Positions 1-8,208 of a stretch of 64,000 bases of DNA are shown here, in pieces; the stretch's first letter is position 1; every line of letters begins with the position of its first letter. This DNA is from Streptomyces lincolnensis (GTDB lineage Bacteria > Actinomycetota > Actinomycetes > Streptomycetales > Streptomycetaceae), in the NCBI RefSeq assembly GCF_001685355.1, contig NZ_CP016438.1, positions 8,556,001-8,620,000 of the forward strand, written 5' to 3'. The position numbers were made by a program, and so were the translations under genes. The notes under the pieces are model-generated. The model saw only the letters and a program-made list of their open reading frames with translations, was not told the DNA's origin and did not search any database.

Positions 1-712
1 GGGGACGGATGACCGCGAGCGCGAGGCCCAAGACGGCCGCCGCCACGATCGCGTCCAGCCAGTAGTGGTTGGCGGTCCCGACGATCACCAGCAGGGTCAG
101 CAGCGGGTGCAGCAGCCACAGCCAGCGCAGGCGGGTGCGGGTCGCCACGATCAGGCCGATCGCCACCATCAGCGCCCACCCGAAGTGCAGCGAGGGCATC
201 GCCGCGAACTGGTTGGAGAGGTGGTCGGTCTGCGGCGGGCCGTACACGGAGGGGCCGTAGACGCGGGCGGTGTCGACGAGTCCGACGGCGGCCAGCATCC
301 GGGGCGGGGCGAGCGGGAACACCAGGTGCACCACCAGCGCGGTGGCGGTGACCACGGCCAGCACCCGGCGGGCCCACACGTAGTGCGCCGGGCGCCGCAG
401 GTACAGCCAGACCAGGAAGGCCACCGTGGCCGGGAAGTGCACGGTGGCGTAGTAGGTGTTCGCGATGTGCACCAGGGTGTCGCCGTGCAGCAGCACGGAC
501 TGCACCGACCCCTCGCCGGGCAGATGGAGCGTCCGTTCCCAGTCCCACACGCGGTGCGCGTTGCGGAACGCCTCGGCGGTGTGGCCCGTGGCGAGCTGTC
601 GGCCGAATTTGTAGACGAGGAAGAGCCCTGCGACAAGCAGGAGCTCACGGACGATCGGCGGTCGCGCTACAGCGGCCGGCTTCTCTTCTGAAGGCTCGGT
701 GCGGGCATTCAT
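1..712 (-). CDS. PAP2-superfamily membrane protein (3' end outside window)
   Basis: The reading frame starts at ATG 712 and runs off the left edge, so at least 237 residues are visible. Several hydrophobic segments alternate with short loops, which fits an integral membrane protein. Two PAP2 hallmarks are visible: MPSLHFGW around residue 170, and NHYWLDAIV about 40 residues later, which carries the second conserved histidine and aspartate. Proteins of this type in actinobacteria act as lipid phosphatases or inositol-phosphate transferases; the substrate cannot be told here. The gene is divergent from the TetR gene at 920 and shares its intergenic operator array, so TetR control is plausible. 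Family assignment is firm, exact function is not. Confidence 0.8.
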   Translation of the reverse strand, partial: MNARTEPSEEKPAAVARPPIVRELLLVAGLFLVYKFGRQLATGHTAEAFRNAHRVWDWERTLHLPGEGSVQSVLLHGDTLVHIANTYYATVHFPATVAFLVWLYLRRPAHYVWARRVLAVVTATALVVHLVFPLAPPRMLAAVGLVDTARVYGPSVYGPPQTDHLSNQFAAMPSLHFGWALMVAIGLIVATRTRLRWLWLLHPLLTLLVIVGTANHYWLDAIVAAAVLGLALAVIRP

Positions 713-789
713 CCCCCGGCCCTTTCGCTGACGGTGGTGCGTGCGGTGGTTCGGACTGAGCTTGTGACTCTCCGGGTACGCGAAACTCA

Positions 790-857
790 TCGATACGAAT
801 GCGTTCCGATACGCCAGTGTACCGATACGGTCGGGTACCGGTACACTTCCGTATCGA
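790..857. promoter_or_regulatory. operator array, CGATACG repeats of 16-bp period plus inverted repeats
   Basis: CGATACG occurs at 791, 807 and 823, exactly 16 bp apart, and its inverse CGTATCG occurs at 850-856. Nested in this are AGTGTACCG (816-824) with CGGTACACT (839-847), a perfect 9-bp inverted repeat, and the palindrome GTACCGGTAC (835-844). The array lies between the divergent PAP2 and TetR genes, where an autoregulatory TetR operator is expected. That TetR binds here is inference. Confidence 0.6.
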
Positions 858-919
858 TAGACATACGCCACACTGGAATGCGAGCCCCTGGCCGCAGGGG
901 CAGCGAGGAGAGAGAGCCG

Positions 920-1534
920 ATGACGTCGCAGGCCGCGGACGGACCGGTCACGGTCGCCGCCTCGCGCCGCTCCAAGATCTCGCGCGAGCGTGAGCAGGAG
1001 TTCTTCGACGCCGTCCTCGAACAGATCAAGGAGTGCGGATACGAGTCCGTCACCATGGAGGGCGTCGCCGCCAGTACGCGGTGCAGCAAGTCCACCCTCT
1101 ACCGGCAGTGGAAGACCAAACCGCAGTTCGTGGTGGCCGCCCTGCGCTCCCGCCGGCAGTCGCGTCTGGCCGGGATCGACACCGGATCACTCGCCGAGGA
1201 CCTGCGGGAGGCGGCCCGGGCCACGGCCCGGTGGTCGACGACGGACACCAAGCTCCTCCAGGCGCTCGGCCATGCCGTGACCCAGGACGCGGAACTCGCG
1301 CAGGCGCTGCGCGAGGCGCTCGTGAACCCGGAGATCGCCGCGCTGCGGGAGATCCTGCGGCGCGGGGTCGAGCGGGGGGAGATCGCCGCCGGACATCCGG
1401 CGCTGGAGTACATCCCCGCGCAGATGTTCGGTGTCGTGCGGGCCCGGCCCGTCGTGGACGGGGCCTACGCCGACCAGGAGTACCTGGTCCGCTTCGTGGA
1501 CGCGGTCGTGCTGCCCGCGCTCGGCCTCACCTGA
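920..1534 (+). CDS. TetR-family transcriptional regulator
   Basis: 204 residues from ATG 920; a purine-rich GAGGAGAGAGAG stretch precedes the start. The N-terminal helix-turn-helix spans about residues 25-68, with MEGVAASTRCSKSTLYRQW at its core, the usual TetR signature. The C-terminal ligand domain is typical in length, so the effector is not predictable. An in-frame extension upstream would cross the operator array and lacks a ribosome site, so I rejected it. The gene is divergent from the PAP2 membrane protein and probably controls both itself and that gene. It ends before a strong hairpin shared with the convergent DUF2510 gene. Confidence 0.9.
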   Translation: MTSQAADGPVTVAASRRSKISREREQEFFDAVLEQIKECGYESVTMEGVAASTRCSKSTLYRQWKTKPQFVVAALRSRRQSRLAGIDTGSLAEDLREAARATARWSTTDTKLLQALGHAVTQDAELAQALREALVNPEIAALREILRRGVERGEIAAGHPALEYIPAQMFGVVRARPVVDGAYADQEYLVRFVDAVVLPALGLT

Positions 1535-1615
1535 GACCAGGCCGCCGCTTCCGGCCCGACCGGACGGCGACCTGCCCGCGCCGCACCGTGGGGACGGGGG
1601 CGGCGCGCACCCCCC

Positions 1616-1662
1616 CGGCCGGGTGGGGCTCCTCTTGAGCGGAGAGGAACCCCACCCGGCCG
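1616..1662. terminator. bidirectional hairpin terminator
   Basis: A long GC-rich inverted repeat has arms starting CGGCCGGGTGGGG (1616) and ending CCCCACCCGGCCG (1662), with extra CTCCTC/GAGGA pairing towards the loop. It sits between the convergent TetR gene and DUF2510 gene. There is no U-tract, which is normal for Streptomyces. Confidence 0.7.
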
Positions 1663-1685
1663 ACTCGCGTCCCGGGGGCGCGAGG

Positions 1686-2777
1686 TCACACGTCCTGGCC
1701 GCTGCCGCCGCCCTGTGCCGCCTTGATGCCCTTGGTGATGTCGTCGATGACCGTCTGCGACTCCCCGACGTCGACCCCGAAGCGGACGACGACGATCTGC
1801 TGGGGGTTCGCGGGGGAGGGGAAGGCGAGCGACTGGACGTAGCCGTCGGAGCCCTGCTTGGTGACCGCCTTCCAGCGGACCAGGTAGCCCTTCTGCCCGG
1901 CGACGGTGACCGCCTTGGAGGCCAGTACGTCGTGCGAGGTGATCCCGCCGTAGCCCTCGACTCCGTAGGACTCCTCGGCGGCGGCGGAGATGTCCGCCTT
2001 CGCGACCGCCTCGGGCGTGGCCCCCTTGGCGCCGAGCGCCAGCGCGGGCGCCGAGTAGGCGCCGCCCTTGGTGCAGGTCTGGGAGGTGTCGGCCGGGCAC
2101 TTGTAGGAGGCGTTCGAGGTGACCGAGGCGCCGACCGAGATCTCCTGGCCGTACCAGTCCTTCGGGATGGGCAGGCTGATCCCGTCGACCGCGTCGGTCA
2201 CCGAACCGCTCTCGATCTTCGGCGCCGGTGAGCCCTCGGGCGCGGGCGACTGACCGCCCGTACCGCCGCCGGGGCCGCCCTGCCCGCCGTCGTCGCCCTG
2301 GCCGCCCGAGTTGCCGCCGGGTCCGCCCTGGCCTCCGGTGCCGCCCCGACCGTCCGGTCCCGGCTGCGCGTTGGAGGTGTCGCTGCTGTTGTCGTCGCCG
2401 CCGGCCAGGGCGTACACGCCCACGCCTATGCAGGCCAGGACGACGACGGCCGCGCCCACGGCGATGCCCGTACGCAGCCCGCGCCGCGGGCTCGCCGGAG
2501 GCTGCGCGGGATACGCCGGATAGTCCGGATACCCGGGGGCCCCGGGATACGCCCCGCCGGGATGGCCCTGGCCGGGATACCCCTGGCCCGGTTGTGTCTC
2601 GGTCCCCGCCTGCTGCGCCCCGTCGGCCGGCTGCGCCGGGGGACCCCATGCGGCGGCCGAACCCGCCGGCCGGGTCCGGTCCGTCCATGCCTCGCCGTCC
2701 CACCACCGTTCGGTGGCGGGAGCGTCACTTGTCTGCCCCGGATCGGGGTACCAGCCGGGAGGAGTCGCCTGCGTCAT
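1686..2777 (-). CDS. DUF2510-domain membrane-anchored protein
   Basis: 363 residues from ATG 2777, preceded by GGTGGGGAC. The N-terminus carries a DUF2510 domain (WYPDPG near residue 9, then RWWDGEAWT near residue 24). A Pro/Gly/Tyr-rich linker leads to a single transmembrane segment at about 102-124. The outer part starts with a very Gly-rich stretch, then a compact domain of about 190 residues with two cysteines (CPADTSQTC). The topology suggests a cytoplasmic DUF2510 domain and an exported sensor-like or cell-wall-facing domain. The function is unknown. The start was chosen over an upstream codon because DUF2510 proteins begin just ahead of the WYPDP motif. Confidence 0.75.
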   Translation of the reverse strand: MTQATPPGWYPDPGQTSDAPATERWWDGEAWTDRTRPAGSAAAWGPPAQPADGAQQAGTETQPGQGYPGQGHPGGAYPGAPGYPDYPAYPAQPPASPRRGLRTGIAVGAAVVVLACIGVGVYALAGGDDNSSDTSNAQPGPDGRGGTGGQGGPGGNSGGQGDDGGQGGPGGGTGGQSPAPEGSPAPKIESGSVTDAVDGISLPIPKDWYGQEISVGASVTSNASYKCPADTSQTCTKGGAYSAPALALGAKGATPEAVAKADISAAAEESYGVEGYGGITSHDVLASKAVTVAGQKGYLVRWKAVTKQGSDGYVQSLAFPSPANPQQIVVVRFGVDVGESQTVIDDITKGIKAAQGGGSGQDV

Positions 2778-2903
2778 GTCCCCACCGTATGAGTCCTCCG
2801 TGAAAGAGGCATGAGAGCGAGCACACCGGATCGAGCCGTTCCGGGGCGCGCCGGCCCGGGAACGCGCCGGCACCTTCCAGTACGAGCCGCGGGGACGCCG
2901 CGT

Positions 2904-3443
2904 TCACTTGAGGACGAGCCGTACCGGGCGCTCCCGCGCGGGCGGCGGCAGCCGCAGCCCGTCCCGGCCTGGGGTGAGGGAACCGAGCACGCTCGCGTGC
3001 CGGGCCCCGGTGCTCGCGGGCTCGGTGCCCGGCAGCCCGTGCGCCGTCAGGAACCCCAGCACGGCGAACGCGTACGCCTCCTTCGCCGCCGACGGCAGCC
3101 CCGGTTCGTCGGAGGTCCGCAGCGCCACTCCCGGCAGCTCGCGGCCCAATGCGCCCATCAGGACGGGATTGCGGACCCCGCCGCCCGAGGCGATCACCTC
3201 CGTGGCGCCCACCGCTCGCACCGCGTCGGCGACCGTCCGGGCCGTCAGTGCCGTCAGGGTCGCTACCACGTCCTCGGCGGGCAGCGTGCCCGCCCCGGCC
3301 GGCGCGTCGCGCAGGTGGCCGAGATGGAACAGCTCCTTGCCGGTCGTCTTGGGCGCGGGCAGCGCGTAGTACGGCTCGGGCGTCCCCCAGCGCAGGTCGT
3401 GGGCACCGGGCGTCGACCGCCCGTACCCGATGTCACCCGTCAC
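2904..3443 (-). pseudogene. anmK: 5'-truncated anhydro-N-acetylmuramic acid kinase (anmK remnant)
   Basis: About 170 residues match the C-terminal half of AnmK, including PYYALPAPKTTGKELFH, the ASGGGVRNPVLM segment and the PSAAKEAYAFAVLGFL region. The family is normally about 370-390 residues. The N-terminal half, with the kinase phosphate-binding motif and first lobe, is absent: the reading frame upstream enters sequence antisense to the LAL-like gene and shows no similarity. A GTG at 3443 could open a short ORF but not a working kinase. AnmK recycles anhydro-MurNAc from peptidoglycan turnover. A rearrangement that brought in the neighbouring ATPase gene is the likely cause. A full copy could exist elsewhere in the genome. 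Confidence 0.7.
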
Positions 3444-3537
3444 GGCAACAGGTACCCGGACCGGCCTCCGCTTCGGCACCCGGACGGCTACGCTCAAGTT
3501 CTGTACGTCGTTCGGGCGACTATGGGGAGGTAGCGGG

Positions 3538-6204
3538 ATGACCGAGGTGCGGCCTCCCCTGTGGGAGCGCGAGCGGGAAGTCGACGCCGTGGCAAGGGCG
3601 GTGGAGGCCCTGCGGGCGGACCAGTCCTCCTCGGGCAGCCTGTTGGTGATCCGGGGCGAGGCGGGCTTCGGCAAGACGGCCCTGCTGGCCGAGATCCGCC
3701 GCCTCGCCGAGGCGGCCGGCTGCACGGTGTGGTCGGCCCGCGGCGGCGAGACCCTCAGGTCCGTCCCCTTCAACGTGGTACGGCACCTGCTCCAGCCCGC
3801 CCTGGTCTCGCTGATGCCGGAGGAGACCCGCGAGTACCTCGGCGACTGGTACGACATCGCCGGCCCCGCCCTCGGCCTCACCGACCCCGCCGACCGGCGG
3901 GCCGACCCGCAGGGCGTCACCGACGGACTGGTCGCCGCGGTGCGCCGGCTGGCCCGCCGGGACTGGCCGCTGGTGCTGATGATCGACGACGCCCACTGGG
4001 CCGACCAGGAGACCCTGCGCTGGCTCGCCGCGTTCGCCGAACGCCTCGACGACCTGTCCGTGCTCGTCGTGGTGGCCCGCCGCCCCGGCGAGGTGACCGG
4101 CGAGAGCGCCCGTCTCCTCGACGCGATCGCTGCCACTGCGGGACACCCCGACACCACCCTGAGCGCCCTGACCCCGGACGCCACCGCCGGCCTGACCCGC
4201 GCCACCCTGGGCGACCACGCCGACGCCCCGTTCTGCCGCGAGGTCTGGGCCGTCACCGGCGGCAACCCCTACGAGACGGTCGAACTCCTCGCCAAGGTCC
4301 GCGACAGCGCGCTGGAGCCCAGCGAGGGCTCGGCCGTCGAACTGCGGGACCTCAACCGCGCGGCCCGCGGCGGCGGCCTCGTCGCCCGCCTGGAGGAACT
4401 CGGCATCGACGCCACCCGGTTCGCCTGGGCGGCCGCCATTCTCGGCACCGGCATCTCCGTAGACCTGGTGGCCCAACTCGCCACCCTGGGACGGGACTCC
4501 GCGACGCGCTGCGCCGAACTGCTGCGCTCAGCCCGCATCCTGACCGCCCCCGACCCGGTGAACCCCCAGGCCGGCGGCGGCGACCTGGAGTTCGTCCACC
4601 CGCTGATCGCCACCGCCGTCTACGACTCCATCCCGCCCGCCCTGTGCACCGCCATGCACGGCATCGCCGCCCAGGTCGTCACCGAATCCGGGCTCGGCGC
4701 CGCCGCGGCCTCCCGCCACCTGCTCCAGGTGCACCCGGACGACGACGAGGAACTCGTCGAGCAGCTGCGCGAGGCGGCCCGCGACCACCTCGCCGTCGGC
4801 GCTCCCGACGCGGCCCGGCGCTGCCTCGACCGCGCTCTCCTGGAGCCCCCGCCGCCGGAGGTCCACCCGCACGTCCTCTACGAACTCGGCTGCGCCACCC
4901 TGCTCACCGCGCCCGCCAAGACCATCGACCATCTCCAGAGCGCGCTCGCCATGCCCGGTCTCGAGGGCGACCAGCGTGTCGACGCGGTCATCCGCCTCTC
5001 CCAGGCCCTGCTGCACAACAACCAGCTGGAGGAGGCCGTCCGCACCGTCGAGACGGAGGCCGCCCGGCACGATGCCGGTCCCGCCCGGATGCGCCTGCAA
5101 GCCGTGCAGTACATGTGGGAGGGCATCCACGCGGGCGAGGCGTCCTCCCCGGGCCGCTCCGAGCGCCTGGCCGCCCTCGCCCGCCCCTGCACCGGCCGCG
5201 ACAACGCCGAGCGCGCCCTGCTCATCCTGCGCGGCTTCGACGCCATGACCCACGGCGAGAACGCCGAGGAGATCGTCGAGGTGTGCGACCGCGCCCTGGT
5301 CAACGGCCGCCTCGCACCCGGGCTCGGCTGGACCGACAACGAGTGGGGCGTCGAACTCCCCCTGATGCTGGCCTCGTCGTACGCCTACACCGACCGGCTC
5401 GACCGCGCGGAGAGCCTGTTCAGCGAGGCCCTGCGCGCCTACGAGACGGCCGGCTGGAGCGGCGGCCACCTCGCCCTGGCGCACGCCTACGTCGGTCTCG
5501 CGCACCGCAGGCGCGGCCGGCTCCGGGAGGCCGAGACCTCCCTGCACGATTCGCTGCGCATCGCCGAGCGCGTCGGCCGCGGACTGCCCCTGTACTGGTC
5601 GGCGACCTGCAACCTCGTCGACACGCTGCTCGCCCGCGGCCATGTCGAGGAGGCCTGGTCGATCGCCGAACAGTACGGGTTCGCCCCGCCGTATCCCTCG
5701 ACGATCGTCCTGCCCGATCCGCGCTCCGTGCGCGGGCGGCTGCTGCTCGCCGTCGGGCGCACGAAGGACGCGGTGAACGAACTGGAGGCCGCGGAGAAGG
5801 CGGCGGCCGTGCGGGGGCATCACAACCCGGTGGTGGTTCCCTGGGCCGTCGACCTCACCCGCGCCCTCGCCGGCGAGGACCCGGTGCGGGCCGCCCAGCT
5901 CGCCACCGACGTGCGCCGGCACGCCGAGCGGCTCGGGACCGACACGGCCATTGGTGAGGCCCTGCGGTGCGCCGCCGCGCTGGAGACCGGACAGCGGGCG
6001 GTGCGGCTGGCCGAGCAGGCGGTCGCCTATCTGGAGTCGTCGCCCTGCCAGTACGAGCATGCGGCGGCGCGGGTGGAGTACGGGGTCCTGTCCCGCTCGG
6101 TCTCCGAGCTCAATCGCGGGCTGGCGCTGGCCCGTTCATGCGGCGCGGACGGGTTGGTGGCGCAGGCCCGGGCGGCGTTGGAGACGGGGCACGGGCTGCG
6201 CTGA
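3538..6204 (+). CDS. LAL-like AAA ATPase regulator lacking the C-terminal LuxR helix-turn-helix
   Basis: 888 residues from ATG 3538 with GGGGAGG upstream. The N-terminus holds an AAA ATPase: Walker A GEAGFGKT at 40-47 and Walker B LVLMIDD at 145-151. The rest is TPR-like helical repeat, ending QARAALETGHGLR. LAL (large ATP-binding LuxR) regulators of this build normally finish with a roughly 60-residue LuxR-type HTH, and none is present here nor in other frames before the next gene. It may be a signalling ATPase acting through a partner, or a truncated regulator. It abuts the broken anmK on its 5' side, which hints that this locus was rearranged. Confidence 0.8.
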   Translation: MTEVRPPLWEREREVDAVARAVEALRADQSSSGSLLVIRGEAGFGKTALLAEIRRLAEAAGCTVWSARGGETLRSVPFNVVRHLLQPALVSLMPEETREYLGDWYDIAGPALGLTDPADRRADPQGVTDGLVAAVRRLARRDWPLVLMIDDAHWADQETLRWLAAFAERLDDLSVLVVVARRPGEVTGESARLLDAIAATAGHPDTTLSALTPDATAGLTRATLGDHADAPFCREVWAVTGGNPYETVELLAKVRDSALEPSEGSAVELRDLNRAARGGGLVARLEELGIDATRFAWAAAILGTGISVDLVAQLATLGRDSATRCAELLRSARILTAPDPVNPQAGGGDLEFVHPLIATAVYDSIPPALCTAMHGIAAQVVTESGLGAAAASRHLLQVHPDDDEELVEQLREAARDHLAVGAPDAARRCLDRALLEPPPPEVHPHVLYELGCATLLTAPAKTIDHLQSALAMPGLEGDQRVDAVIRLSQALLHNNQLEEAVRTVETEAARHDAGPARMRLQAVQYMWEGIHAGEASSPGRSERLAALARPCTGRDNAERALLILRGFDAMTHGENAEEIVEVCDRALVNGRLAPGLGWTDNEWGVELPLMLASSYAYTDRLDRAESLFSEALRAYETAGWSGGHLALAHAYVGLAHRRRGRLREAETSLHDSLRIAERVGRGLPLYWSATCNLVDTLLARGHVEEAWSIAEQYGFAPPYPSTIVLPDPRSVRGRLLLAVGRTKDAVNELEAAEKAAAVRGHHNPVVVPWAVDLTRALAGEDPVRAAQLATDVRRHAERLGTDTAIGEALRCAAALETGQRAVRLAEQAVAYLESSPCQYEHAAARVEYGVLSRSVSELNRGLALARSCGADGLVAQARAALETGHGLR

Positions 6205-6233
6205 AGCGCCACGGCCCCGCGCCCCGGACGCCG

Positions 6234-7025
6234 CTACAGTGCGAGGAGCTGATCGGTGACCGTCGACAGGCGCTTGCGCACCTCCGGGTCGTACGTGCCC
6301 TCGTGTGCCCGCGCCCGACGCGTGCCGTCGAAGTAGCCGCCGCTGCCCGTCTCCCGCGTGGCCAGGGCCAGGACGCCCGGGGCGCCGTCGGCGACCGTGC
6401 TCCAGGGGCTGACGCCGCCCTCGCGGACCATGGCGGTGTCCATGTAGGTCGCCGGGTGCAGGACGTTCACCGAGACGCCGGTGTCCCGGAGTTCCTCGGC
6501 GAGGGTGAAGGTGTGGGCGGCGAGGGCGAACTTGGCGCGGCGGTAGGCCGACACACCGGCGTAGCCACGGGTCAGCTCGGGATCGTCGAAGTCGAGGGGC
6601 TCCTGGCCGGCCGAGCCGACGTTGACGATGCGCGCCGACGGACGGGCGCGCAGGGTGGGCAACAGGGCGCGGGAGAGGACGACCGGCGCGAGATAATTGA
6701 CCGCCAGCCGCAGTTCGTGCCCGTCGGCGCTCACCTCCCGCCCGGAACCGGGGGTGCCGCTGCCGACACCCGCGTTGTTGATCAGTACGTCGAGGTCGGG
6801 GTGCGCCTCGGCGACCCGTGCGCCCAGCTCCCGTACCCGCGCCAGGGAGGCCAGGTCGGCGACGAAGCCCTCGGCCGTGCCCTCGGTGCGCAGTTCCTCG
6901 ACGAGCCGCTCCGTACGGGCCGTATCGCGGCCGTGGGCCAGGACGAGGTGGCCGGCGCGGACCAGCTCGAAGGCGAGATACCGGCCGAGACCGGAGGTGG
7001 CACCGGTGATCAGAATCGTGGACAT
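6234..7025 (-). CDS. short-chain dehydrogenase/reductase
   Basis: 263 residues. The cofactor motif TGATSGLG is at 7-14, NNAG near 83, Ser138, and the catalytic Tyr161 and Lys165 in YRRAK, so the active site is complete. The length and absence of extra domains fit classical or retinol-dehydrogenase-like SDRs that use NAD(P)H; the substrate is unknown. It follows pcaL by 64 bp on the same strand and could be the last gene of the pca transcript, but no pca role is known for it. Confidence 0.85.
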   Translation of the reverse strand: MSTILITGATSGLGRYLAFELVRAGHLVLAHGRDTARTERLVEELRTEGTAEGFVADLASLARVRELGARVAEAHPDLDVLINNAGVGSGTPGSGREVSADGHELRLAVNYLAPVVLSRALLPTLRARPSARIVNVGSAGQEPLDFDDPELTRGYAGVSAYRRAKFALAAHTFTLAEELRDTGVSVNVLHPATYMDTAMVREGGVSPWSTVADGAPGVLALATRETGSGGYFDGTRRARAHEGTYDPEVRKRLSTVTDQLLAL

Positions 7026-7089
7026 GCCCCCACCGTAGGCACGCGGTGGGGGCGGGGGCGAGGTGCTCCTGGACGTACGATCGGCAGGG

Positions 7090-8208
7090 TCACCCTTCTT
7101 CCTCGGCCAGCACCCGCTGGGCGGTGGCGAACGCCGAGTTCGCCGCCGGCACCCCGCAGTACACGGCCGTCTGGAGGAGCACCGCGCCGATCTCCTCCGG
7201 CGTCAGCCCGTTGCGCCGGGCCGCCCGGACGTGCATGGCCAGCTCGTCGTAGTGGCCGTGCGCCACCAGCGCGGTCAGCGTGATCATGCTGCGCTCGCGG
7301 CGGCTGAGCGTCGGGTCGGTCCAGATCTCGCCCCACGCGTAGCGCGAGATGAAGTCCTGGAAGCGGGCGGTGAAGGGCGTCTGGCGGGCCTGCGCCCGGT
7401 CCACGTGCGCGTCGCCCAGCACCGCGCGCCGCACCTCCATGCCCCGCCCGGCGGTGCCGTTCAGATGGGCCCGCAACGCGGTCAGGACGGCGTCGGGGCA
7501 CTGTGCGGGCGCCAGGTGGGAGGCGCCGGGGATCTCCACGAGCGCGGCCGACGGCACCGCGTCCGCGATCTCCCGCAGATGGGCCGGGGGAGTCGCCGGA
7601 TCCTCCCGGCCGGCGACCAGCAGCGTGGGCACGGAGATCTCCGCCAGCCGGTCCCGCAGATCGAACGCGGCCAGCGCGTCGCAGCAGGCGGCGTACGCCC
7701 CGGGGTCGGCGTCCCGGTGGTCCCGGACGAGCTCCGGCACGGTGAATCCGGCGGTGAACCAGCGGGCGTCGGCGCTCTTGGCGAGCCGCTCCAGGCCCTC
7801 CGCGCGGACCTGTGCGGCCCGCTCCTGCCACGGCTTCGAGCCGTTGAAGTGGGCGGAGGAACAGATCACCGCCAGCGACTCGATCCGCTCCGGGTGGTGC
7901 ACGGCGAGGTGCAGCCCGACCGCACCGCCCAGCGACACCCCCGCGTAGGCGAACCGCTCGACGCCGAGCGAGTCGGCCAGCGCCAGCACCAGAGCGGCGA
8001 GATCACCGACGCCGGCGCCGGGACCGATCAGGTCGGCCGCGCTGCCCCCGTGCCCCGGCAGGTCCCAGCGGATCACCCGGTGGGTGGCGGACAGGTCGGG
8101 CGCCACCTTGTCCCACAGGGCGTACGAGGTCCCGAGCGACGGCCCGAGCAGCAGCGGGGCGCCGGAGGCGGGCCCTTCGGCGTGGTGGTTGAGGAGTGTC
8201 CCGGTCAA
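7090..8208 (-). CDS. pcaL: fused 3-oxoadipate enol-lactonase / 4-carboxymuconolactone decarboxylase
   Basis: 372 residues starting at TTG 8208, which overlaps the pcaB stop (TTGA) and has GGAG five bases upstream. Residues 1 to about 250 are an alpha/beta hydrolase with nucleophile Ser92 in AGVSLGG and a C-terminal GASH histidine: beta-ketoadipate enol-lactone hydrolase (PcaD). The last 120 residues are carboxymuconolactone decarboxylase (PcaC), with the motif ERSMITLTALVAHGHYDEL. The fusion, called PcaL in actinomycetes, carries out two successive steps from 4-carboxymuconolactone to beta-ketoadipate. It is the last recognisable pathway gene of the operon. Confidence 0.95.
   Translation of the reverse strand: MTGTLLNHHAEGPASGAPLLLGPSLGTSYALWDKVAPDLSATHRVIRWDLPGHGGSAADLIGPGAGVGDLAALVLALADSLGVERFAYAGVSLGGAVGLHLAVHHPERIESLAVICSSAHFNGSKPWQERAAQVRAEGLERLAKSADARWFTAGFTVPELVRDHRDADPGAYAACCDALAAFDLRDRLAEISVPTLLVAGREDPATPPAHLREIADAVPSAALVEIPGASHLAPAQCPDAVLTALRAHLNGTAGRGMEVRRAVLGDAHVDRAQARQTPFTARFQDFISRYAWGEIWTDPTLSRRERSMITLTALVAHGHYDELAMHVRAARRNGLTPEEIGAVLLQTAVYCGVPAANSAFATAQRVLAEEEG

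Noticed and set aside
3444..4265. N-terminal extension of the anmK frame
   Set aside because: The reading frame is open but antisense to the LAL-like gene and shows no AnmK motifs, so the gene is treated as truncated.
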